This document shows positions 15,366 through 22,510 of a DNA stretch of 64,000 bases, one piece after another. The translations under genes and the position numbers were made by a program. Location of the stretch: assembly GCF_019704555.1 (NCBI RefSeq), contig NZ_AP024745.1:6394501-6458500 (forward strand), read 5' to 3'. Position 1 is the first letter of the stretch; every line of letters starts with the position of its first letter. The notes under the pieces are model-generated. The model was not told the DNA's origin and did no database searches. It was given only the letters and a program-made list of their open reading frames with translations. This stretch comes from Actinoplanes sp. L3-i22 (lineage in GTDB: Bacteria > Actinomycetota > Actinomycetes > Mycobacteriales > Micromonosporaceae).

Positions 15366-17276
15366 GTGACCCACCCCCTGGACCGTCTGACCCGTGACGA
15401 GATCGCGCACAACCGGCGGATCCTCGACGAGCACGGGCTGATCGGGCCGGCCACCCGCTTCCCGCTGGTGATGCTGGTCGAGCCGGCGAAGGCCGCGGTC
15501 CTGGCCCACCGGCCGGGCGATCCCTGGGACCGGCGGGTGGGGACCGTGCTGCTCGACCGGGCCACCGGCGAGGTGCGGGACGTGCTGGTCTCGCTCACCG
15601 ACGGCAAGGTCCTCGACGCCCGGGTGGTGGACGTCCGGGCCGAGGGCCAGCCGCCGATCATGGGCGAGGAGTTCGCGCTGGTCGAGAAGATCCTCTGGGC
15701 CGCGCCGGAGTGGTGCGCGGCGATGGCCCGGCGCGGGCTGACCGAGCCGTCCCGGATCCGGATCTCGGCGCTGAGCGCCGGGGTGTTCGACATTCCGGGC
15801 GAGGAGGGCCGCCGGCTGGTGCGCTGCCTGTCGTTCCTGCAGCTCGGCGACGACGACAACGTGTGGGCGCACCCGGTCGACGGGATCGTGGCCTACGTCG
15901 ACCTGATCACCGGCGAGGTCGTCGAGCTGATCGACGACGGCGACTTCGCCGTGCCGCTGGCCGCCCAGGACTTCCACCTCCCGCAGGTCGAGCGGGTCAG
16001 CCAGAAGCCGATCCGGATCACCCAGCCCGAGGGGCCGAGCTTCAGCGTCGACGGGAACGTGGTGACCTGGGAGAAGTGGCAGTTCCGGATCGGGTTCGAC
16101 CAGGTCGAGGGGCTGACCCTGCACCAGATCGGGTTCGCCGACGGCGGGCGGGTGCGGCCGATCGTCTACCGGGCGTCGGTGGCCGAGATGGTGGTCCCCT
16201 ACGGCGACCCGTCGCCGGTGCGGTTCTGGCAGAACTACTTCGACGCCGGGGAGTACTCGCTCGGCAAGGACACCAACGCGCTCACGCTCGGCTGCGACTG
16301 CCTCGGCGAGATCCACTACTTCGACGCGGTGATCGCCGACGACGACGGGCACCCGCGGCACCTGCCGAACGCGATCTGCATGCACGAGGAGGACTACGGC
16401 CTGCTCTGGAAGCACACCGACATGTACAACGGGTCGTCGTCGGTGCGGCGCCAGCGGCGGCTGGTCATCTCGTTCTTCATCACCGTCGGCAACTACGACT
16501 ACGGGTTCTACTGGTACCTGTACCTGGACGGGACGATCGAGCTGGAGTGCAAGGCGACCGGGGTGGTGTTCGCGTCCGCGCACCCGGGCGGGGACTACCC
16601 GTGGGCCAGTGAGATCGCGCCGGGGGTCGGGGCCCCGTACCACCAGCACCTGTTCTCGGCGCGGCTGGACATGGCGATCGACGGGGCCGGCAACGCGGTC
16701 GACGAGGTGGACGCGGTCCGGGTGCCGGTCTCGGCGGCGAATCCCTACGGGAACGCTTTCACCCGAAAGGCCACCCGATTGCGTACGGAGTCGGACGGCG
16801 CCCGGATGGCCGACGGCACCGTCGGCCGCACCTGGCACATCTCCAACCCCGCGGTCCTGAACGCGGTCGGCCGGCCGGTCGGCTACACGCTGCACCCGGA
16901 AGGGCAGCCGACCCTGCTCGCCGACCCGTCGTCGTCGATCGCCCGCCGGGCCGCCTTCACCACCCGGCACCTGTGGGTGACCGCGCAGGACGACACCCAG
17001 CGCTATCCGGCGGGCCGGTTCGTGAACCAGAACCCCGGCCTGACCGGCATCGACACCTGGGTCAAGGCGGACCGGGAGATCGACGGGACCGACATCGTGG
17101 TGTGGCACACCTTCGGGCTGACGCACTTCCCGCGACCGGAGGACTGGCCGATCATGCCGGTCGACCGCACCGGGTTCACGCTCAAGCCGTCCGGCTTCTT
17201 CGACCGGAACCCGGCCCTGGACACCCCGGCCCCGCAGGCCCACCCCGCCCCGGGCGGCTCGTGCTGCGCCGGCTGA
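15366..17276 (+). CDS. Copper amine oxidase (primary-amine oxidase)
   Basis: 636 residues from a GTG with AAGGAG upstream. It converts a primary amine plus O2 and water to aldehyde, ammonia and H2O2. The topaquinone motif NYDY is present with the modified Tyr377; the base Asp293 is in NYFDAGEYSLG. Copper ligands are His426 and His428 (HQHLFSARLD) and His587 (GLTHFPRPEDW). The C-terminus ends GGSCCAG, unusual for the family. There is no signal peptide, so it is probably cytosolic. It is preceded by a palindromic operator shared with the amidohydrolase gene. Confidence 0.95.
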   Translation: MTHPLDRLTRDEIAHNRRILDEHGLIGPATRFPLVMLVEPAKAAVLAHRPGDPWDRRVGTVLLDRATGEVRDVLVSLTDGKVLDARVVDVRAEGQPPIMGEEFALVEKILWAAPEWCAAMARRGLTEPSRIRISALSAGVFDIPGEEGRRLVRCLSFLQLGDDDNVWAHPVDGIVAYVDLITGEVVELIDDGDFAVPLAAQDFHLPQVERVSQKPIRITQPEGPSFSVDGNVVTWEKWQFRIGFDQVEGLTLHQIGFADGGRVRPIVYRASVAEMVVPYGDPSPVRFWQNYFDAGEYSLGKDTNALTLGCDCLGEIHYFDAVIADDDGHPRHLPNAICMHEEDYGLLWKHTDMYNGSSSVRRQRRLVISFFITVGNYDYGFYWYLYLDGTIELECKATGVVFASAHPGGDYPWASEIAPGVGAPYHQHLFSARLDMAIDGAGNAVDEVDAVRVPVSAANPYGNAFTRKATRLRTESDGARMADGTVGRTWHISNPAVLNAVGRPVGYTLHPEGQPTLLADPSSSIARRAAFTTRHLWVTAQDDTQRYPAGRFVNQNPGLTGIDTWVKADREIDGTDIVVWHTFGLTHFPRPEDWPIMPVDRTGFTLKPSGFFDRNPALDTPAPQAHPAPGGSCCAG

Positions 17277-17278
17277 GG

Positions 17279-17893
17279 TCAGGTCGCGTGGAACTCGCGG
17301 CTGCCGGGGTCGGCGCCACTGTCGCGCGGGGCGTTCCGTAAGCCGGCGATCAGCGAGTCGACCAGGAAGCGGAAGCTGCGGTCGACGTCGCGGGGCAGGC
17401 CGAAGCCGCCGGCCACCTCCAGGCTGACGAAGCCGTGCACGGTCGAGCGCAGCACCCGGGCGGCGTCGACGGCGTGCGTGCCGTGCAGCTCGAAGCCGGC
17501 CAAGACGTCGTACATCAGCCGCATGACGTCGTTGCTGACCCGGCGGAACGCCTCGTCGTCGTCGCCCGGCCCGGGTGCCCGGACCGTGGCGGCGTACCGG
17601 CCGGGGTGGTCCAGCGCCCAGCGCCGGAACGCGTCGGCGAACGCCCGGACCGCGCCCTCGCCGGACTGGCCGACCGCGGCCCGGGACACCGTCTCGGTGA
17701 ACTCGCCGATGGCCCGCAGCGTGATGCCGCGGCGCAGCGCGTCCAGCGAGTCGACGTGCTTGTAGAGCGACGGGGTGCGCACGCCGAGCCGCTCCGCGAG
17801 CAGGCCCATGCTGAGCTTGTCGAAGCCGATCTCGTCGGCGAGCGCGGCCCCGGCCTCGATCACCGCAGCCGGGGCGAGGCCGGCCCTAGGCAC
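17279..17893 (-). CDS. TetR-family regulator (WHG-domain type)
   Basis: 204 residues from a GTG at 17893 that overlaps the hydrolase stop by 8 bases, so the two genes form an operon. The HTH is in residues 20-50 (LSMGLLAERLGVRTPSLYKHV). The C-terminal half has AARVLRSTVHGFVSLEVAGGF, typical of TetR regulators with a WHG/TetR_C_33 domain. Its 3' end lies 2 bases from the end of the amine oxidase gene on the other strand with no visible terminator. It probably represses its own operon through the paired palindromes at 18740-18779 (inference). Confidence 0.9.
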   Translation of the reverse strand: MPRAGLAPAAVIEAGAALADEIGFDKLSMGLLAERLGVRTPSLYKHVDSLDALRRGITLRAIGEFTETVSRAAVGQSGEGAVRAFADAFRRWALDHPGRYAATVRAPGPGDDDEAFRRVSNDVMRLMYDVLAGFELHGTHAVDAARVLRSTVHGFVSLEVAGGFGLPRDVDRSFRFLVDSLIAGLRNAPRDSGADPGSREFHAT

Positions 17894-18716
17894 GGGCGTT
17901 CGCCTGCAGGAAGGTGACCATCAGGGACACCGTTTCGTCGGGGAACTGCACGTGCGGGTAGTGACCGGCGCCGTCGATCATCGCAAGGCGGGCCCGGCCG
18001 GCCGGCATCGCGGCCACGATCGCCTCGCCCTCGGCGCGCGGGTCGGTCCAGTCCGGGTCGAGCGTGCCCTCGACGATCAGCGCCGGGCAGCGGACGTTGC
18101 CCAGCTGGGCGCCGGCGTCGGCGGGCGAGGTCTGGGTCATCTTCTGCAGCGCCTTCATCCGGCCCGGCTCGCGCAGCATCGCCTCGACGCCGGCCAGGTC
18201 GGTGGCCCAGTCGGCGGGCTTGGCGCCCGGGTAGGCCAGCTCCAGGTAGCCCTTCCACGAGGAGAGGCTGCCCAGCATCGTGCCGGCCATCTTGACCGTG
18301 CCCTTGCGGTACGCACGGTGCGTCAGGTCGCCCAGCTTGAACGCCATCGCCCGGGTGAACGGCGCCAGCTCGACGATCCCGCTGATCAGGTCGGGCGCCT
18401 GGGCCGCGGCGATGGTGGCGGCGCCGCCGGAGATCGAGTGCCCGACCAGCACGGCCGGGCCGCCGAGGTGCCGGATCAGCGCGACCAGGTCCCCGGCGAT
18501 GTCGGTGCGCGAGTAGGACGCCCACTGCGCGCTGGACTCGCCGGCACCGCGAATGTCGGTGGTGGCGACCCGGTAGCCGGCGGCGGCCAGGCGCGGCGCG
18601 ACGAACCGGTACGCGCTGCGGCTGTTCCCGATGCCGGGCGCCAGCACGACCAGCGGCCCCTCGCCGGTCACGTCGTAAGCGATCGTCCCGCCGTCGACGG
18701 TCAGGTACTCGGTCAT
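17886..18716 (-). CDS. Alpha/beta hydrolase
   Basis: 276 residues from the ATG at 18716 with GGGGAGAA upstream. Features are an oxyanion loop in VVLAPGIGNSRSAYRF, the nucleophile elbow VGHSISGGAA (serine at about residue 95), an acid in VEGTLDPDWTD and the base histidine in IDGAGHYPHVQFPDE. This is a complete catalytic triad. It resembles haloperoxidase/epoxide-hydrolase type esterases; the substrate is unknown. Co-transcribed with the downstream tetR gene, so the substrate or a related compound may be the inducer. Confidence 0.9.
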   Translation of the reverse strand: MTEYLTVDGGTIAYDVTGEGPLVVLAPGIGNSRSAYRFVAPRLAAAGYRVATTDIRGAGESSAQWASYSRTDIAGDLVALIRHLGGPAVLVGHSISGGAATIAAAQAPDLISGIVELAPFTRAMAFKLGDLTHRAYRKGTVKMAGTMLGSLSSWKGYLELAYPGAKPADWATDLAGVEAMLREPGRMKALQKMTQTSPADAGAQLGNVRCPALIVEGTLDPDWTDPRAEGEAIVAAMPAGRARLAMIDGAGHYPHVQFPDETVSLMVTFLQANARA

Positions 18717-18739
18717 GTCGTTCTCCCCAGATTCGGTTC

Positions 18740-18756
18740 GGCTATCTCCGTTAGCC
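18740..18756. promoter_or_regulatory. Tandem TetR-type operator, copy 1
   Basis: GGCTA-TCTCCGT-TAGCC, a perfect 5-base inverted repeat with a 7-base centre, 24 bases upstream of the hydrolase ATG. It contains the core GCTA-N7-TAGC that recurs in copy 2. Confidence 0.6.
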
Positions 18757-18758
18757 AG

Positions 18759-18779
18759 AAAGCTACTCGGATTAGCTTT
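18759..18779. promoter_or_regulatory. Tandem TetR-type operator, copy 2
   Basis: AAAGCTA-CTCGGAT-TAGCTTT, a perfect 7-base inverted repeat with a 7-base centre. Its centre is 21 bases, two helical turns, from that of copy 1, so two dimers could bind the same face of the helix. Confidence 0.65.
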
Positions 18780-18784
18780 GCCCG

Positions 18785-20872
18785 TCAAGCCGCCCCCGGA
18801 TCGCTGATCTCCAGCCGGCCGAGCTCCTGGGTGCAGCGGGTCAGCGCCACGTACAGCCCGTTCCAGCCGCGCGGCTCGGCGGCGATGCCGTCCGCGTCGA
18901 TCAGCAGGGTGGCGTCCCACTCCAGGCCCTTGGCCTGGGTCGCGGTCAGCACCGGCACGCCGTCGAGCGCGGCCCGCAACTCGGCGACGCGGGCCGCCGG
19001 GGCGACCACCCCGACGGAACCTCCGGACCACCGCCGGCCGAGCTCGGCGACCGCCTGCGACGCGGCCGCGGCGACATGCGCCGAGGCGACGGTACGGATC
19101 CACGGGGCGATGCCGGACGACCGGACGGCCCGCGGCGGCGCGTTGCGGCTGCCCGCCGCGGCCAGCACCGGCCCGGTCAGCTCCATCACCTCGCGCGGCG
19201 TGCGGTAGCAGACGGTCAGCTCGGCCGCGGTCCAGCGCTCCCCGAGCACCGCGTGCACGGCCCGCTCCCAGCTGGTGTTGCGGTGCGACGCCTCGGCCTG
19301 GTCGATGTCGCCGACCGCGGTGATCGACCGGGCCGGGCAGCGCCGCACGACCATGTGCCACTGCATCTCGGACAGCTCCTGGGCCTCGTCGACGACGACG
19401 TGGCCGTACACCCAGTCGCGCTGGTCGCGGGCGCGGTCGGCGACCGGGACGCCGTACGGCGAGGAATTTCCGGTCTTGATCTCCCCGAGCAGATCGGCGA
19501 CCGCGTCGAGCAGTGGGATGTCCCCGGGCGCCCACGCCTCGGGCTCGGCGGTGACCAGCGCGATCTCGGCTTCGGCGAGGTCCGGCGCGAACCGGCCGAG
19601 CAGCGCCGGATCGCCGAGCAGCAGCCGCAGCGTGTGCGCCGGGTCCCGGGTCGGCCACCAGGCCTCGACGAACCGGGCGATGGCCGGATCCTCGGCGATC
19701 CGCTCGCGCAGCTCCTCGACCTCCTCCTCGGAGAGCAGGCCGTCGATGTCCGAGCCGGTCTGCGCGGTCCGCTCCGGGCCGGGTTGCGCGCGCCGGTCGA
19801 AGTTCGCGAGCAGCTCCTCGTAGCCCTCCTCCATCTCGGCGAGGAGCGCCTCGCGCTGCTCGGCGACCGCCCCGGCGAGCAGGTGGTGCAGCTGGTCGGC
19901 GAAGGCGGCGCGGGCCCGGTGGTACGAGCGCCCCCGGGTCGCCGAGGCCAGCGCCTGCCGCACCGCCTCGGCCTCGATCCGGTAGAACTCGCCCGCCCAG
20001 CGCAGCCTCAACGGCCGGGCCGGCGGGAGCAGCGAGGTCACGTACCGGTCCAGCGCGTCCTGCCAGAGCGCCCGGCCCTTGATCTCGGACACCGTGCGGC
20101 TCTCCGCCCGGCCCACCGCGACGCCGGGCAGCAGCGTGTCGCAGGTGGCCGCGACGATCGCGGTCTCGCCGAGCGCCGGCAGCACCTGCGCGATGTAGTC
20201 CAGGAAGCGCGGCGACGGGCCGAGCACCAGCACCGCCTGGTCGGCCATCTGCTGGTGGGTGAAGAGCAGGTAGGCGACCCGGTGCAGGGCGACCACGGTC
20301 TTGCCGGTGCCCGGCCCACCCTGCACGATCAGCGGACCGGTCGCCTCGGCGCGGATGATGTCGTCCTGCTCGCGCTGCAGCGTCGCGATCGCGGTCGACA
20401 TCCGGCCGGTGCGCCGCTCGTCGAGCGCGGCCAGCAGCGCGCCCTCGCCGACCAGGTCACCACCCGCGGAGCCGTCGAGGGGCTCGTCGTCGACGCCGGT
20501 CACCAGGCCCGCGCCGGTCCGGATGTGCCGGCGGCGCGCCTGGCCCAGGGGTTCGCGCGCGGTCGCGGTGTAGAACGGGCGGGCGGCCGGGGCGCGCCAG
20601 TCCACGATCAGCGGGTCGGCGTCCTCGTGCTCGTGACGCAGCCCGGCCGGTCCGATGTGCCGGATCGTGCCGTCCAGCCCGTCCAGCCGGCCGAACACCA
20701 GGCCGTCGCCGGCGCGGCCCAGGTCGTGCAGCTGTTTGCGGAGGCCGCGCTGCCGGGCGGCGGCCAGTTCGTCGCCGGCGGTCGCCAGCTCGGCCCGCAG
20801 CTGCTCCAGCAACTGATCGCGGCGGGCCATTGCCACGTCCAGGAATTGCTGCTCCTCGGCGACCGCTCGCAT
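18785..20872 (-). CDS. helR: HelD/HelR-type RNA polymerase-recycling helicase
   Basis: 695 residues from the ATG at 20872 with GGGGAG upstream. A superfamily-1 ATPase: Walker A GGPGTGKT follows LQREQDDIIRA, Walker B is VVDEAQELSEMQW, and the C-terminal motifs VCYRTPREVMEL and GLYVALTRCTQELG are present. The N-terminal region is rich in helical heptads (EEQQFLDVAMARRDQLLEQL), matching the HelD arm that enters RNA polymerase. In Streptomyces HelR releases stalled polymerase and can displace rifamycins; resistance here is inference. The 3' end is close to the operators of the next operon. Confidence 0.88.
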   Translation of the reverse strand: MRAVAEEQQFLDVAMARRDQLLEQLRAELATAGDELAAARQRGLRKQLHDLGRAGDGLVFGRLDGLDGTIRHIGPAGLRHEHEDADPLIVDWRAPAARPFYTATAREPLGQARRRHIRTGAGLVTGVDDEPLDGSAGGDLVGEGALLAALDERRTGRMSTAIATLQREQDDIIRAEATGPLIVQGGPGTGKTVVALHRVAYLLFTHQQMADQAVLVLGPSPRFLDYIAQVLPALGETAIVAATCDTLLPGVAVGRAESRTVSEIKGRALWQDALDRYVTSLLPPARPLRLRWAGEFYRIEAEAVRQALASATRGRSYHRARAAFADQLHHLLAGAVAEQREALLAEMEEGYEELLANFDRRAQPGPERTAQTGSDIDGLLSEEEVEELRERIAEDPAIARFVEAWWPTRDPAHTLRLLLGDPALLGRFAPDLAEAEIALVTAEPEAWAPGDIPLLDAVADLLGEIKTGNSSPYGVPVADRARDQRDWVYGHVVVDEAQELSEMQWHMVVRRCPARSITAVGDIDQAEASHRNTSWERAVHAVLGERWTAAELTVCYRTPREVMELTGPVLAAAGSRNAPPRAVRSSGIAPWIRTVASAHVAAAASQAVAELGRRWSGGSVGVVAPAARVAELRAALDGVPVLTATQAKGLEWDATLLIDADGIAAEPRGWNGLYVALTRCTQELGRLEISDPGAA

Positions 20873-20893
20873 GTGCACTCCCCGTATCAATGG

Positions 20894-20913
20894 TTCCGTT
20901 CCGTCGAACGGAA
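20894..20913. promoter_or_regulatory. Palindrome upstream of the helicase gene
   Basis: TTCCGTT-CCGTCG-AACGGAA, perfect 7-base arms with a 6-base centre, 21 bases upstream of the helicase ATG. A likely operator. It does not look like the rifamycin-associated element known from helR genes in other actinomycetes. Confidence 0.45.
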
Positions 20914-21037
20914 ACAATAACCACGGAATCGTCATTCGGCCGGTGAGAAGGCAGACATTGCATTCGACGGCCGGGTCATGTCTCGCCATCCGAATTACAT
21001 TCTTGACGGCCCGCCGAAATTGTGGCCCCACACGATT

Positions 21038-21069
21038 CCGGGCCGGCCGGGCGGGCCGCGCCGGCCCGG
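21038..21069. repeat. GC-rich hairpin between the helicase and ThuA genes
   Basis: CCGGGCCGGC (21038-21047) pairs perfectly with GCCGGCCCGG (21060-21069) around a 12-base loop. It lies in the 319-base divergent gap between the helicase and the secreted ThuA-ricin gene. With no gene ending into it, it may insulate the two promoters or fold in a leader. The remainder of this gap holds only the two palindromes listed and moderately AT-rich promoter-like sequence. Confidence 0.4.
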
Positions 21070-21094
21070 GGCCGTTTGGCAGCCAGTTTAACTA

Positions 21095-21107
21095 TTAGGA
21101 CTCCTAA
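21095..21107. promoter_or_regulatory. TTAGGA palindrome upstream of the ThuA-ricin gene
   Basis: TTAGGA-C-TCCTAA, a perfect 6-base palindrome with one central base, 84 bases before the GTG of the secreted protein gene. TTAGGA/TCCTAA repeats occur upstream of secreted carbohydrate-active genes in related actinomycetes (recollection, not checked). A candidate carbon-source operator. Confidence 0.4.
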
Positions 21108-21191
21108 CCTTGCGGCACGGCCATCGATACCTGAGGATGTACCGCAGCGGCGCCGCCCTCCCCCGCTCCCCTGAGGCATCGAGGTATCCAC

Positions 21192-22469
21192 GTGGCCAGA
21201 AAGCTGCTCAGACGCGCCCTAGCGGCGACGATCGCCCTGCTCACCACGGTCGCCACCGGCCTGGTCGGGCACTCCGCGCCGGCCGTCGCGGCCACCCCGT
21301 TCAAGGTGCTGGCGTTCTACAACGGCACCTGGGACGCCGCGCACATCGACTTCGACAAGGAGGCCCGGGACTGGTTCCCGAAGGCCGGCGCGCAGAACGG
21401 CTTCACCTGGGAGGCCACCACCGACTGGAGCCGGCTGAGCGCCTCCGGCCTGGCCGGCTACCAGGTGATCATGTTCCTGGACGACGGGCCGCCGGCCGAG
21501 CGCCGGGCCGCGTTCCAGACCTACGTGCAGAACGGCGGCGGGTTCCTGGGCTTCCACGTCAGCGCGTTCACCACCGACGCGAACTCCTGGAGCTGGTACT
21601 ACAACACGTTCCTGGGCTCGGGGAACTTCGTCTCCAACACCTGGGGGCCGACCGCCGAGACGCTCAAGATCGAGGACCGCAACCACCCGTCCACCGCCGG
21701 GCTGCCCGCGACCATCCAGTCGTCGGTCAGCGAGTGGTACTCGTGGAGCAACGACCTGCGGCAGAACCCGAACATCGACATCCTGGCGTCGCTCGACCCG
21801 TCCACGTTCCCGGTCGGCAGTGACCCGAACCAGCAGTGGCGCAGCGGCTACTACCCGCTGATGTGGACGAACAAGAACTACAAGATGCTGTACGCGAACT
21901 TCGGCCACAACGGCATGAACTACGAGACCAACACGCGTACGTCGTCGACGTTCGAGAGCGCCCAGCAGAACCAGTGGCTGATCCAGGGCCTGCTCTGGCT
22001 CGGCGGCCAGACCACCACCACACCCCCGCCGACCGGCACCATCGACCCGGCCGCGTGGTACTCGGTGATCAACAAGAACAGCGGCAAGTGCGTCGACGCG
22101 AAGGGCGCCGGCACCGTCAGCGGCACCGCGATCCAGCAGTACACCTGCAACGCCTCGACCGCGCAGCAGTACCAGTTCGCCACCACCAGCGGCGGTTACG
22201 TGCGGATCAACAACCGCGGCAACGCGGCCCAGGCGCTCGACGTGACCGACGTTTCCACCGCCGACAATGCCAAGATCCAGACTTGGACGTACGGCGGCGG
22301 CAACAACCAGCAGTGGCAGCCGGTCGCCGAGACCGGCGGCTACTACCACCTGGTGAACCGCAACAGCGGCAAGTGCCTGGACGTCCCGGCCGCGAGCACC
22401 GCGGACGGCGTCCAGCTGGTCCAGTACACCTGCAACGGCACGGCGGCCCAGAGCTTCCGCCTGCAGTGA
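21192..22469 (+). CDS. Secreted ThuA-domain protein with ricin-type lectin domain
   Basis: 425 residues from a GTG with GAGG 8 bases upstream. A signal peptide (basic MARKLLRRALAA, a hydrophobic core and a site after PAVAA at about residue 34) directs export. Residues 37-275 form a ThuA-like glutamine-amidotransferase fold (KVLAFYNGTWDAAHIDF, GGGFLGFHVSAF, RSGYYPLMWTNKNYKMLY). A Thr/Pro linker (TTTTPPPTGT) leads to a ricin B/CBM13 trefoil at about 290-425 with repeated SGKCVD and QxW-type motifs. ThuA proteins act on sugars such as trehalose derivatives or bind carbohydrate. A role in polysaccharide use is inferred. Confidence 0.9.
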   Translation: MARKLLRRALAATIALLTTVATGLVGHSAPAVAATPFKVLAFYNGTWDAAHIDFDKEARDWFPKAGAQNGFTWEATTDWSRLSASGLAGYQVIMFLDDGPPAERRAAFQTYVQNGGGFLGFHVSAFTTDANSWSWYYNTFLGSGNFVSNTWGPTAETLKIEDRNHPSTAGLPATIQSSVSEWYSWSNDLRQNPNIDILASLDPSTFPVGSDPNQQWRSGYYPLMWTNKNYKMLYANFGHNGMNYETNTRTSSTFESAQQNQWLIQGLLWLGGQTTTTPPPTGTIDPAAWYSVINKNSGKCVDAKGAGTVSGTAIQQYTCNASTAQQYQFATTSGGYVRINNRGNAAQALDVTDVSTADNAKIQTWTYGGGNNQQWQPVAETGGYYHLVNRNSGKCLDVPAASTADGVQLVQYTCNGTAAQSFRLQ

Positions 22470-22474
22470 CCGCT

Positions 22475-22504
22475 CCGGCGGCCCGGGAAGTCCCGGGCCG
22501 CCGG
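22475..22504. terminator. Bidirectional hairpin terminator
   Basis: CCGGCGGCCCGGGA and its exact complement TCCCGGGCCGCCGG surround a 2-base centre (14-base arms). It lies between the converging ends of the ThuA-ricin gene and the 410-residue gene and can serve both strands. There is no T tract, as is common in actinomycetes. Confidence 0.75.
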
Positions 22505-22510
22505 CCGGTG

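Noticed and set aside
14109..17243. Very long open frame on the minus strand opposite the permease and amine oxidase genes
   Set aside because: Its translation is Arg/Asp/Gly/Pro-rich and repetitive without motifs, as expected from the reverse frame of high-GC genes; the plus-strand genes have clear catalytic motifs.
20873..21191. Rifamycin-associated element upstream of the helicase gene
   Set aside because: No repeat of the expected kind was seen; the palindrome present has a different sequence.
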